Shown here piece by piece: positions 1 through 12,140 of a DNA stretch of 64,000 nt (positions within the stretch are counted from its first letter, which is position 1; every line of letters begins with the position of its first letter). Both the position numbers and the translations under genes were made by a program. Origin of the DNA: Zasmidium citrigriseum (taxonomy: Eukaryota; Ascomycota; Dothideomycetes; Mycosphaerellales; Mycosphaerellaceae); contig NHNW01000017.1 of the NCBI GenBank assembly GCA_002786025.1, positions 744,001 through 808,000 of the forward strand. Direction: 5' to 3'. The notes under the pieces were generated by a model. That model was not told the DNA's origin. It searched no databases and saw only the letters and a list, made by a program, of their open reading frames with translations.

Positions 1-835
1 GTTATGTCCCGGACCTGCCTCCGGCGAGATCACAGCTGTTTGATTCGTTGTTCATCGACGGGCACCAACGGAAGTCCAGCGCTATAAAACAAGAAACATC
101 AAGCTTCCATTCTGGGTTCAACCATCGAGTCGCCAACCGAAAATCTCGGTGAGCGTGTACTTCTCGAAATTATCGATAGACGGGAGGGGAGCTGCGCCTA
201 GGAATCAGCAGACTGTTGCTTGATGCTCACAAACATTCACTCACCCGGGGCATTCCTTCCGACTTGGGACAGTCAGCACGGATCAGGCGATTGGATCTTC
301 GAGAGGTCAATATCAAAGGACACCTTGATCAAGACCACACGCCACCAGAAAAGGAAGTAAGAAAACGAGAAGAAGTCACACTTTACGCAGCATCCTTCGC
401 TGGTTTCATACACAATCTGTCTGTCTGTCTGTCGGTCTTATGACCAGCACGGGCCCGTACTAGCAATGCAGGCCGTAAGTTATATACAAACCAAGGCCAA
501 AAAGAACTTAGCCAAAGGCAGTATTCTCCTGTGTCGACGCCGCGAGTCTTTCCAGTCCCAGTACTATCGAAGCATTCATCATCATCGTGGGTATCTCTCA
601 TTATTAACACACTCTCCATCTCTTAGTTGAGTTTTTTTCTGCGTTTTCCAAAGTTTCTTTTTGATACCCACGGCAGCAAGCAAGTAAGGAAAATGTCGCC
701 GTGTAGAGGCGCACCGTGTCGTTGAGTGAGGTGTTTGTTGGTATCGTCTCGAGTGAGGCGGGTGTCGTTGAAGACCGTCGAATCAGGGGAGTCGTCGAAG
801 CTGGATCCAGATGTCTGTCTGGGCAGACTGGCCAG
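1..835. other. Intergenic, no gene recognised
   Basis: No open frame here resembles a known protein or has fungal-type splice structure. A short (CTGT)4 microsatellite lies at 417-432. The stretch is the 3' flank of the minus-strand gene that ends at 836 and probably contains its 3' UTR. Confidence 0.5.
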
Positions 836-3800
836 CTAATAATGCTCGCCTGGTGGTGGAGTGACAAGGCCGCCCTCGTTGCCCCACTTGGCCGAGGAGA
901 CGAGGACGAGAATCACGACGATGAGCAACGCCCACAAGGAGAGGCACAGTGGGAACCACAACAAAAGCGAGTATCTCTTGTGGTGGGGCGTCATGCCATC
1001 GCAGTTTCCGTTGGTGCGCTTGCGGACGACGTGGTCGAACCCACCCAGAGCGTAGATCAGAGATGCGAATGGCACACACCGGCACCATAGGGACCAGTTG
1101 TCGGAGATGCCCTGTTGCATCTCGGCGTAGCGGACGGCACTGGACGTTGGGATTCCTCGCTCGGCGCCAGGGCGCAGGCGAGGGCTCATCATTTCAATGT
1201 CAGGCTGCTGGTGTGCCGGCTGAGCGCTGGAGACGGCGTTGACGAGAGGGCTGCTTGCAAACCGCTTAGGCTTGGTGCTCCATCCTGGCTCGCGTCTGGC
1301 CAGCTCGGCATCGGTCAAGCCACGGCCACGGCGAGCGTTGTTACGAACATTGTTGCGATTTGGCTGAAGGAGCTTGAGTTCGTGCAGCTCCGTCTGGCCG
1401 CCCATAGCAGCACAGCGTGGCCGCTTCTCTCGAGCTCTCTTCACTGGACGACCATTCTCGAAGGCCGGACCACTGCAATTGGTGACTGATGCCGGAATAC
1501 TGGCGGGTGGTGATGGTCTCGCGAGCGCTTGCTCGGTGGTGTTCTGGTCGAAGGGAGACCACACTCCTGGCGTAGGCGCATGTCCGGAACGGACAGTGAT
1601 GAAGTCGCCCTCACTGTCATCCCAGCCATAATTCTGTCGCTCTTGCTCTGGCTCTGGAGTGCCCAGCAGAAAACGATGGTCGGAGCCGGATCGGACGGAG
1701 GATGTTCCAGGGAGCAGGGACTTCGCCTTCTTGAAGATGTTCTCGGGCCTGTATTCTGGCTTGAAAGCCTTCATCTTCAGGAACTTCTCGTGAGCCTTCG
1801 CGCCAAGGTCTTTAACCTTGTCGAGAGAGTGATTCGCCAGGAACTCGGTAGCCTCACGAACGGCGGCTGGGTTCGTACGGCGCAAACGCTCCAGCTCTTG
1901 AAAGTCGAGCTTGCGTTGCTCTTTGTCCATATCAGGGACACTCCCAAGCTTGCTTTGCATGGCCTCAACAATGATGTGGTCCGAGAGGAGACTGATCGCC
2001 TTCTGAGTATCGCGGCGGTAGTCATGCTCGTCTGCTGGCCGATCAGGCGGAGCTTCAAACTTGGTGCGCTGGCTCGGGCGAGAGCGTGGCATGGCTGCTT
2101 TGCCTGGCAGCGGCACTTCGACAGCGCTCAAACGGTTCTCGGTGCCCAATGCACTCGTGTCTGCGTAACTTCCGTCGCTGGAGCAGCGAGTCGCTGACCG
2201 GGATGCCGTCTCCCAGGCGCTCTCATCCTCCCCGGCCGTGTTGCGAGCAGGCTCGTCACCAGTCACAGTGATGTCGCCAGCGGAAGAGCCGTCGTACACT
2301 GGGTCGAATGGGTAGACGCTTGAGCTTCTCGGCAATGGAGGACGGGTGTCCTGCTCCTCGTCCTCATCAACGAACCGAAACTGATCTGGAACATCGCTGT
2401 TGCGGTTGTGTCTGATGATCGTGCCAGTGCTTGAGCTACGCGCACCGGTGGGATAGGGGTAGTGCTTGGATGGTCCTCCGTGCCAGTTGCGACGAAATGG
2501 GTTCGTCTCTGGACTGCCGTCTGGATAAGGCGGATAAGAGGCTTGGTTCGCGCCCGGCGTGATCTGAAGCAGCTGATTCGTATCGCCATAGGTCTGATCG
2601 CTCGAAGGCAGTTCCTGGCAGTTGGACCAAACCTTGTAGACAGGTGTTGGTGGAGTTGGAAATTGCGGGACCAGAGCGACAGCAGAGTCTGGAGTAGTCA
2701 CTTCATCCTCCTCCTTGACCGGAGTCATGATTGTGGCATCATGGACGCGTACACTCATCGAGCGTGCGGGCATTGGCAAACGGGTGATCTGCACTGGCTG
2801 CTTGCCCTTGGCCTTGCTGCCAGGAACGCTGCGAGCCTGCTCAATCGATGGGCTGCTGTCGGCCAACTCGTCTTTCTCTGATGAAGACGGAACCGGCGTG
2901 TAGTCATAGCTGCCAATGATTTCCTTGATGGTGGGATCGGTCTCTTGATCAACGTATGTCCTGTGAAGAAAAACATCTTGTAAGTGCACTCTTTAAACGG
3001 GATCGGCGGGAAGTTTGAACATACGCTTGAGATACTGCACCTGCACCAGGGCTTGGAGCGTCGACTGCGTCAGCTCCCTGCGTGTGTGTTGGCGCGTTCT
3101 CTGCACGCTGTTCATTCTTCAAGACCTCTTCAATGGACATGAGGTTGGCGTTGGATCCACTCTCGCTGATCGTGAGGTCGAACGGATCAGAGCAGTGAGT
3201 TGCTCGGCGAAGGCTGCCTTGGTGCGACTTGAGCTGTCCAGAGGCTGGAAGAGAGGTCAGCATGCGTTCACTTTTGATGAGCTGCTCAAACTTACCAGAG
3301 GGGCTCAAGTTCGCCTTGACGTCGCCAGAAGCGGCCTCATCAACCGAAGGACGGCCTTCCTCTATCTTGCCAGCATCGCCCTGTGGGTGGACGTCCTCGT
3401 TCGCACCGCCAAAGCCAAAGACTCTCGCGATAGACGGCAGCCCACGAAATGGGTTCGCGTTCGGCTTAGCTCCAGTTTCCTGCGCTGGGAGGGGGCTGAA
3501 GTGGCCGCCCTGGTTCGTGTCCATCGTGACGTTCTTGTTCGTCAACGGCGAGTTGTTCAACAATGCCGGAGGCGGGGATGGGAGCTCTTCTTGGACTCGT
3601 AGGATGTGGCGGCGAGCACTGTCTGGGTCCTCGTACAGTACACGAGCGTGACGAGAGCTGTCGCTTCCAGTGCGCAGAGAGCTCTGCGATGATTCTCCAG
3701 TGAGACCGTCGTAGGGCATATCGTCACCTTCAGTCTTGGTGTCGAAGTAGTCGTCGAGCAAGCCGTCAATCTCGGCTGGGGTCTCGAACTGGTGGCCCTC

Positions 3801-4860
3801 TAGTAGAAGAGATGCATGTGGGTTGACCACGTCAAATGAGGCCCCGTGATAGTGGAGCGTAGCGGGTGTGCTTGGTGAATTTGGCTCGGTGAGATGACCT
3901 GTGACAAAATCAGACCGTGCATCTGCTCGTGCAGACAGACCTGTGAGACTTACCGAATGTGCCGGTCCAATTGTCGTGTCCTGGCGGGACTGGGAATTGA
4001 AATCTGGACAGCGAGTACGATGAAGTCGCCGTCGAGTCCTTCTCTTGTCTTCTTTCACCCGATGCGGTGCTTTCGTACGCTAGATCACCCACGTCGGGGG
4101 TGGCGTGTCGCGAGTCTGTCTCTTGAAAATGGACAGCTCGCACCTGCTGTCGGACGGGCGCAATCTGCTGTGCAAACAGTGGTGCTGGCTGTAGCCAGCT
4201 CTGGTCGTCGCAAACTTCACTCTCGTCGCTCGCGTCTGCTGCTTGCTCGTCGAGGTCGTTGAAGTCGCCGGCAGGTTCGTACACTGCAGCGTAGACCTCC
4301 CAAATCTCGTCGTCTCGCTCGATGCTCTCTCCGTCGCCGCCCGCCCGCCGGGGCAGCCGCTTTGCCTGCTTAAGGCTATCAAACTTACGCTTAGTCCGGA
4401 TAGGCTCTGTGAGCTCAATCCTCTCGTTCACCCTCCACTGCTCGAAGTGTGAGCCACCTCGGAGAACCGGAGTGTGTGTTGGCGTGGATTGTAGCGTTGT
4501 CACCGTCGACGAGAGTGATGGCGATGCTGTGTTTGGTCGAGGCCGCGGTGTTGCGGGTGGAGGTGGTAGGGAAGAGAGAAGAAGCGAAGGATGAGCAAAC
4601 GAGTGAATGAGATGTGGCGAAGCTGAGGCAGACGTCCACAGGTTGGCGACGGACGGCTTCCGCCTCACGCGCCGGTGGTGGTCCGAGTCTGGCGACGCAG
4701 ACAGATGCGGTGAATGTTGAAGCTTGTGGAAGTCGTGCAGCGTCAACTGCGGCGTGTCCGGGCGGTGGTGTGGACTGTGCTCAGTCGAGGGGTGGTGAGG
4801 AGGTGGAAACGCGGAGGGGGCCACGTCGAAGTCGACGAGCGGCGAAATCGCGGCGGCCAT
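836..4860 (-). CDS. Large uncharacterised protein with C-terminal transmembrane helix
   Basis: I do not recognise this gene. Three exons join in frame: 4860-3954, 3898-3025 and 2960-836, with introns of 55 nt (phase 1) and 64 nt (phase 2), giving about 1301 residues. The protein is Ser/Pro-rich and mostly low complexity. The N-terminal ~150 residues are His/Pro-rich. A more ordered, charged helical stretch lies in the middle of the last exon (around DYRRDTQKAISLLSDHII and on to KSLLPG). The C-terminus has a Cys-containing hydrophobic segment (WCRCVPFASLIYALGG) and then one clear membrane helix (LLLWFPLCLSLWALLIVVIL) about 20 residues before the stop, so it may be tail-anchored. The ATG at 4860 is the first in frame; an upstream extension to 4911 would start without ATG. 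It is probably a conserved fungal protein, but no enzymatic motif is visible. Confidence 0.7.
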
Positions 4861-6317
4861 GCTAGACCCTGAAATCACATGCAAACGGCGGCGGTCTCTC
4901 TCAGACTGCAAAACGGGCAGGAGCAGCTCTTCTCCTCTTCAATGCCTTCATCGTCCTGGTCGCAGCAGAGATCCAATGCGCCGAGAAGAGCGGACTCCGG
5001 GATGGCCAGACTGTCCTTCGAACCTACCAGGGCCAGGTCGGTACGCCGCCGCGTCGTACAGGTGGTCTACGTCCTCAACCAAATACCCAAGCCCCAAGCA
5101 AAGATGTCTTTCTTTCCTTTCCAAAGATCATATGTCGATTCGAAAGATGCCGTCCTCTATAGACAATATCAGATTTGCTCCATTTGGAAGTTGGGACGGC
5201 ACTCACCTCAAAAGCTGGAAATCACCGTATATGTCTATTAATTGCGTTCCGGAGCTGAGCGAGCGATTCTCTCAGATTTGCCGTCCTTGGGGCGGTCGTG
5301 AAGGATTCGTCTGACCCGGCTGCTGGGCGGTGGTGTGGGCATCTTCGCGGGAGATCAACCGCGCAGCAGAGGAAGCATCTTCTGGCAGGGAGTTTATCAA
5401 AGAAAGAGTGAACGTTACCAAAGCCCTACGGCGGCAGTCTACATAAAACGGCATCAGGTAAGAACACGTCCGGCACCGACAGCGCAGGAAGGACCCACTG
5501 CCACTGCCGCACGCGTCTTTGGTGTGGCCGCATCACGACGACTCCAGCCAGTCTCACGCCAAGCGGACCCGTTACGGCCTGAAGTAGCAGCAGTGGGCAG
5601 AGAGAGGCAGATGAGCGTGTGTGGTGGCTCGCGGGTGACCATGTGAAGTGCAAAGAAGCAAAGCAGCTCCCAGCCAACCGTACGTGAAAGAGGACCGTGC
5701 GCTGGCCGGCCATGTCCCCGGTCACAGCAAATCAACGAGCAGAGATGCTTTCCTATCGACACACCATGTCTGAGAACTGGTGTGGTGCACGTCAGACAAG
5801 CCGGCCGGCGTCGTCTCTGCGTCCGTTCCTGCGTGACACACCGAAGGCTATGCAGGTCATTCTCTGGTTGTTCACAGCGTGGACGCACGTCGCCTGGAAC
5901 CAATCGGCAAGCTGGACGCCCTTTCGCCTCTCAAACGTGCCATCGTTTGGCAAGGATATCGCTCTATACCACTCCACACTCGGCAAGGAAGTTGATGAGA
6001 ACACCATCTCGCTGTCACCAGGACTGGGCTGATGGGAGCCGAGACACTTTTAGCTTTCGTTCTACGTAAGCTATATACGACACCAAGAGAGCAACACGGA
6101 GCTGAGAAGCCGGATGGTGAGAGCGTAGGTAGGTACGGTGGCGCAATTCGAGAGGATGACAGAGGATCGTGTTTGCCGTGTCCAGTAACGATGCCGCACG
6201 CTCGAAATCCTATCTCGACGGCTGCGCGTTCGTCCAGGCCACTGGACCTTGCCCAACAACCTGGGAACAAATGAAGAGCGCGGAGAATGGCATGGCCGGC
6301 ACCGAGTGCATGGGTCT
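4861..6317. other. Intergenic, upstream of the large membrane protein gene
   Basis: About 1.45 kb between the start of the minus-strand gene at 4860 and the 3' end of the iron-transporter gene at 6318. Several open frames cross it on both strands, but they are Arg/Ser/Pro-rich, overlap each other and match nothing I know. It should hold the promoter of the 836-4860 gene. Confidence 0.5.
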
Positions 6318-7235
6318 TCAGATAAACGTCGATTCGCCCATGCCTTCTTTGACTCCGCGAACTATGCCATAAGAGACTCCAGCGGCGAGAGCACCGACCG
6401 TCAACGTCTGCAGGGCACTCCAGGCTGCGTCGCGATGGGTAGTCCCGGTAACGAGTGCTTTGGTGTACCCAAATACCAGCAGGATGACGGCGGTGACTCC
6501 GATGGAAGTGAAGAGCGCAGGATTGACGCGTTCCTTGAAGGCGAAATAAGGGATCATAGGAAGGAGACCGCCTGGTTATCGATCAGCTCAGCAAGATCAG
6601 TCGTGCGGCGTCAGCCACCTACCGAAGAAGTACGAAAGGCCCATGACAAGACCCTCGATCCAAGCCATGCGTACTGCGGGCTTCTCCAATTTGAGCTCGA
6701 AGTCCATCATGAACTGGAACCTTCAGTACACACCACGGACAGCAGAACGGATGTCGGTTCTTACCTGAACCCACATGTCCTCGTTCACCTTGAGTCCATC
6801 GACGATGCCCTTGGAAGCCTGCCTGGAGATGCCATATCGGTCGAAGATCTCGTATATTTCTTCCTGCTCGGCCTGCGGACATTCCTTGACTTCCTTCCAC
6901 TCGCGTCGTTCTTCGACTTCGTAGTGTTTTCGCTCTGTCACGGCAGCCAAAAACGCTCCTAGACCCATGGAGATAGACCCTGCGAACAGCTCGGCCAGAC
7001 CTCCAAGAATGACGGTTTTCCAGTTCCCCGTGGCAGACAGGCCGGCTGTCAATGCGAAGGGTACTGTGAGGCCATCTGCGAAGCCGATGATGCTGTCCCT
7101 GACGAACACGTTATGGCCGGAATGTCTCTCCTTGTGCGTGCTGGATTTCTCGCTGTCCGACATTGATTGCTGAGTTTGCTCCTTAGTAATGGCCGGCAAA
7201 GGTTTCTGGGTCGACATGTTGGCTGTTGATGGCAT
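6318..7235 (-). CDS. CCC1: Vacuolar iron/manganese transporter, CCC1/VIT1 family
   Basis: Exons 7235-6765, 6713-6623 and 6571-6318 are joined by two 51-nt introns (phases 0 and 1), giving about 271 residues. CCC1/VIT1 proteins move Fe2+ or Mn2+ from the cytosol into the vacuole. Family hallmarks are visible: VRDSIIGFADGLTVPFALTAG in the first membrane helix, GGLAELFAGSISMGLGAFLA in the second, and after a soluble charged loop (metal-binding in this family) the GLLPMIPYFAF segment and two more helices ending in GVSYGIVRG. The loop has the usual run of Glu residues (ERKHYEVEERREWKE). Translation could also start at 7217, which is in frame and six codons downstream. The exon joins restore the family alignment without gaps. 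Confidence 0.93.
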
Positions 7236-8091
7236 TCGATGGATGCTGCTCCAAGCACACAAAAGGGGAGGCACGCCTCTTTCACAGTAATGAATGTCGG
7301 AATAGCGGGTACAAGCAAACAAGATTGCTGTTGGTATGTGATGTGTGACGAGGCCAACGTGGATCCCGCGATGTCAAATGCCACTGGCCGGAAAGTCTTG
7401 TACATCCCATGAATCCGTTGCAATCTTCGGATCTGATTGATATGGGGGAGGCCATTGGGATGGGAAAGAACACATTCGCTAATTGTATTCACGAAGTGCA
7501 ATTGCTACTCACTTCGCCACTCATGGCAGCAAGAATGTTCGTCCTCTTGTGCCTGCTGGAGATGGAGCGATGCTCACTTCCTGTGTACCCTCCCTCGTCC
7601 GCTCAAACTGGAAGAACAGCTCTCTCCACGAGAGCACGCAACTCTAAGCTATTAGAAGCCTTGTTACACTCTTAACCTTTGTCGAGAAGGTTGGGGATTG
7701 CTAGAGGCATCTTCCACTTTGACTGGAACACCGAGGGTAGTACATCGCCATTGACAAAGCGACATTTGAGCGTGTGAGAGTCACATGATAAATCCGTGGA
7801 GATGGTGAAGGTCGCATGTGCGAGGTCGATGAATATCGATTGTGTTGTGATCAAGTGGAAGATGGACTCGAGAGATCTAAGATCTGGGCTGTTTTATAGT
7901 CCCTGCCGCCATAATAACGGCAGGAGCCGTTTTAGACGCGGGAACAAGCGAAAGACAGGGATCGAGGCATCTGTAACGTCCGTTCATTGGTCAATGCTCG
8001 GCGTGGGAGATGAGCCTCCTGGCAAACACCTTCATCACCACCACCTCACCGTCGACAACATCACCACTCCGGCGCGTTCACCACCGCACTC
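7236..8091. promoter_or_regulatory. Intergenic between divergent CCC1 and RAX1
   Basis: CCC1 is read leftward and RAX1 rightward, so this 856-bp stretch should contain both promoters. No open frame in it looks like a protein gene. I did not identify a specific iron-response site with confidence. Confidence 0.5.
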
Positions 8092-9398
8092 ATGGCGTCG
8101 CGCACGCCCACGCCCGACCATGGCGCCCGCGAGCGACTGCCCAACCTCTTCGAAGTGCTCTCGCGACGAACCCTCGCTCCGGTATTGCGCGACGGGCAGA
8201 CGGACAGATGGACTCGAACATTTGCTAACACTCGCAGGTGGACTTATTCTCATTCTACATCTACATGCGCGATGTCCAGCGCAGCGTCGACTACCTAGAC
8301 TTCTGGTAAGATTGGCATGTGAAAGCTGGGGTGAGAGGCAACACTGACAAGGCATTCGCCAGGCTCGATGTCTCCCAGCACATGTCACTATGCCGGCACT
8401 ATGTTCGCGAACTCCGTCGATCAGTCCTCGTGTCAACCCCCGAACTCGACAAGTCCGGTTCGAAGCGATCCTCCCAGATTCTGGACAACATCGAGCGAAC
8501 ATCTTCAGATCAAGGCCCGAGCGGGACGCAATATCGCGACAAGTCGGCAGACAGACAGACCCCCGACCAACGTCTCAGTGCATTTCTTAGGCAGGACAAT
8601 GGCACAGGACACAGCCCACACAATAGCCAAGGGAGCAGGCATTCGGAAGGGACAACACCTGGCGCAGAACAGCCTCCCAGGCCGAGCTTCATGACGAACA
8701 ATTCGAATTCGCCGTCGCCACATATGAACAGCAACAACAGCCCACAGAATACTGTTGCGCGAGCCGACATTCGAGCGTCCGCGGAGAAGATTCTCTACAC
8801 ATTCCTTTTGCCTGGTGCTGAACGAGAGATCATTCTTCCGCAAGGCATCCTGAACGAAATCACACACAACATCGAGCGGGAAGGCCGAGACGATCCCGAA
8901 GTCTTCGATGCGGCCAAGGACTACGTCTTCCAGGCCATGGAGCGAGATGCCTTCCCAGGCTTCCTTAGAGCGAAAGCACTCGGCAACATCGTACAGCCGT
9001 CGCTAATGCTGCGCCTGATCGCCGGGCTCATTGCCATGTTCGGGGCCTTCTGGGCTGCATTCGTTCTGCTCTTCCTCAACAAGGACAGAGCCACCCGATG
9101 CTGGCTAATCTTGCCATTCACCGTCGGTATCTATCTCCTTGCGTCACACCAGTATCTGCTGGACCCACTGCTCGCCCTGGCTGGCCTGAGCGAGTACACA
9201 TTCCTCAGCTTCGCGCGGATCAAGGAACCATTCATCAGGTACGCGTCACCACCATGCTGACGGGAAAGTGTCCCAATACTGACGCAACTCAACAGAAAAC
9301 TTCTCAACCAGCGGTCACTCATGTGCTTGATGTGGATTGCCATTATCGATGCCGCATTGTGCTGTCTGTTCATATTTGTGCCAGGCAAGCGACTTTGA
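8092..9398 (+). CDS. RAX1: Rax1-like RGS-domain membrane protein
   Basis: Four exons (8092-8181, 8238-8305, 8363-9238, 9296-9398) give about 378 residues. Yeast Rax1 marks former division sites and bud sites; filamentous fungi use related RGS proteins in polarity and G-protein signalling. The N-terminus reads LPNLFEVLSRRT then VDLFSFYIYMRD and YLDFWLDVSQHMSLC, the start of an RGS fold. A long Ser/Asn/Gln-rich insert follows, then the second RGS half (ASAEKILYTFLLPGAEREI to YVFQAMERDAFPGFLRAKA). The C-terminus has three membrane helices (around LRLIAGLIAMFGAFWAAFVL, WLILPFTVGIYLLAS and LMWIAIIDAALCCLFIFV). Intron phases 0, 2 and 2 keep the frame, and the short last exon completes the last helix. 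Confidence 0.9.
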
Positions 9399-9790
9399 TT
9401 CGCTGCCTTTTGCTGACGGGCGTTATGGGAGCAAGAGACACACGGCCGCGACCTACAGAATGAGTGCGACCGGCAGGCATTTGCCACTTTGATTTTCGAG
9501 GCGTCATCTCGTTGCTGATGTCGAATGATAATGCTAATTGGGATACCCGCAAAGAGCATGTTTTTGAACTTGAATCGAATATCCCTCTGCACATCACACA
9601 TTTATTACTCTTCATCTTACTGCCATGCACTTGATCGAGCTATGGCTGATAGCAGCTGTCTCATAAGTCATTAACATTCTACCATTAAGATCATTATCTG
9701 CGTCTTCATGACTAGTACGTAGTAGGCTCCATGCAAATGCAATAAAGAATGTGCGCGAAATAACCAGCCAGATCCACTCATCATCTTACA
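9399..9790. other. Convergent 3' regions of RAX1 and abaA
   Basis: 392 bp between two genes that converge. It is AT-rich relative to its surroundings and probably carries both 3' UTRs. Nothing else is seen. Confidence 0.5.
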
Positions 9791-12140
9791 TCACTGCGTC
9801 TGATGCCCCTGATCCTGCTGTTGCGTCGGCAGATTCACCCTCATATAACTCGCATCCGCCAACGCGCTCAGAGGATCTTCTTCCCGTCCATGGGCATCCT
9901 GTCCTGCACCACCATACGCCTGGCCATCCGACGGCCCTTCGCTGTATCCGTGATCGTAGTGTCCAGAGTAGCTATCGAAGACTTGTGTCTGTGAATCTGT
10001 GTTTGCGTAGTTACTCGCCCCGGCACTCATGGGCTGTTGACTGTCGAAGGCTGTGTAGCTGTCGCACCATTGCGAGGAGTAATCTGTGTTTTGGGAGTAT
10101 TCGGGTTGACTTTGCTCTTGTGAGAACGCCGAATCCTGGGTCTGGTCTTGGGAGGTGCTGTAGTTTTGCAGTGAGGGATCCGCGACGAATTCCGTGTCGA
10201 AATTGAAGGCTGAGGAGTCGAAATTGCTAAAGTCCATTAGCGAGGGGTCGGTGTAGGAGATGTTTATTGCGCCGGAGGTAAAGTCTAGGGCGTTGGTATC
10301 GAGGGGGAAGTCGATGGCGCTGTGCGGATTGGTTTGGGTGCCGTCTGCGACGTTTGTGTCCAGTGAGTTGGGCCAGGTTGCTGAGGGGAGGGCGGAACTG
10401 CCTGAGCTGCTGTCGTATTCGAAGGGGGATTGGAGGGCTGGTTGTGTGGTAGATGTGGTGAAGTCGAGGTTTTGCTGGCTGTAGTCGTAGACGGAGTCGA
10501 CTCTCTCGGTCTTGGGGTGAATGTACTCGGAAGATGGTTCGTTCGGGAGTCTGAGACGCCGCCAGTAGGCTTTCCCGCGGACGTCGTTGGAGAGGCGGAA
10601 GGACCAGCAGATGACGAGAAGCGGCTCGTATGCATGGTCGGTTTGGATGAAGATTTCCTGATAGGCTGTAAGACTCTTGAAATGGTCTCGGACTTCATCA
10701 TGAATGCGCCCGGTCTCGTCTTCTCTTCGCAGTCGACCGGCGGCGTATGCCAATTGTTCTGCCCAGAAGCCGCTGCCGAATTTCAATTGTGTCTCGATGC
10801 CGCCGTCTTCAGATTGGGTGAAATCGACTTTTGTATTGACGCTCGTAATTGGTGAGGCGTCTTTGAACTGTCTGTTGACACGACACGGCACCCCGTCCTT
10901 GTAAAATGTGTTCCGGCAACACACGTTGGCATTGACGTCGAGGTAGCGGCTTTTGCACATGAAGGAGATGCCCAGTTCGATGGTTCCGTTCAAAGGCCTG
11001 CCTGTCTCGTCGTACTTGAAGTCCCTTGTGGGAATGGCGAGAGAAGCTTCAGCGAGGATGATGTTACAGTTCGGTCGTCGGTGTGAGAGCATGGATGCCG
11101 CAAAGGGAAAGCTTTGGCTGAAGGAGTCTAGGTCTTCGGGCGTTTCGTCAGGCTGTCTTGGGTTTGAGATGGAAACCGTGTAGTCGTGAAGCCGGTCATA
11201 GTGTACATCTGGTCCGTTCTCGACCCTCAGCTGTCCGAACATCTGAAACTCAGTCGGCTCGAAGACCGCCATGGAGCCTTTCACTTTCGACAGCTCATGC
11301 GAACTTGCTGGTGCCATAGGTGCTGGTGGGGGAGCACCACCATGGACTGCGGTCGCACCCGGATAACAGGACGTCCTTCTTGCATCGTGATGATACGACG
11401 CTGCACGTCCACCGTATGCACGAAGGTGATGCGCAGACGCTCCCATGTCATGCTTGGACAGCCATTGCATGATACTGGGGTCGTGCTCGACAAACGGCTT
11501 TAGAACCTGGATGTGACTTGAAACCTGCTTCCTGGTACGGGACTCGCCAGTCAACTCTTCGATGTAGTCGGCGATGAGCTCGTTGCGACCCCTTCGCTTG
11601 TCTTTGTGAGGCAATTGGCGACGGCCCATCGGTGGCCAGTATATGAGTGCTTTCCAGTTGTTAGCTGATACCATGAACTTCCTCGAAATTACTGATACCT
11701 TCGAAAAACGCCTGCTCCAAGTGATCGGGCCACTTCTGCTCTTGTCCATTCTTGTCGTCCTTGTGTTGGCGGCTGCGATACTTCATATACTGGTCCGACT
11801 CTCGAAATCGATGATAGAGTTTTTGTGCATCTTTCCTGACTCGATCCCTGTACTGAAGACTGCCATGAGCAAAGCGGTACCCTGAGCTGCTGTGTCGTAT
11901 TTGCTTCCGTTGAAGAGCTGTCTGTTGATAAGAATGTTGCGGCTGAGGCTGCTGATAGTTGGAGTAGTTGTTCTCGGCTGACAGCAACGACGAGTACTTG
12001 TGCTCAGTAGCATCGACGTATGAATAGTCATGATGCTGACGATTGCTCGACTGCTCCTGCAGTACCCGGGACGTTCGGCCACCATCGGCATTCAGAATCG
12101 GCGAGCCGTTTGAAGGGATCACTGGCGCGGGTTGAATCAT
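9791..12140 (-). CDS. abaA: AbaA, TEA/ATTS-domain conidiation regulator
   Basis: Two exons (12140-11699 and 11649-9791) separated by a 49-nt phase-1 intron give about 766 residues. AbaA is the middle regulator of the brlA-abaA-wetA cascade for asexual sporulation and binds CATTCY. The TEA DNA-binding domain is split by the intron: [14 protein letters not shown] before it, [20 protein letters not shown] and [20 protein letters not shown] after it, then [11 protein letters not shown], the TEA recognition helix. A conserved central region follows ([15 protein letters not shown] to [17 protein letters not shown]), as in other AbaA proteins. The last ~200 residues are Gln/Ser/Asp/Tyr-rich and look like an activation region. 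Yeast TEC1 is a more distant relative, but overall layout favours AbaA. Confidence 0.92.

Noticed and set aside
5454..5903. A 149-codon open frame leftward upstream of the large membrane protein gene
   Set aside because: Cys/Arg/Pro-rich, overlapped by other frames on both strands, no family resemblance.
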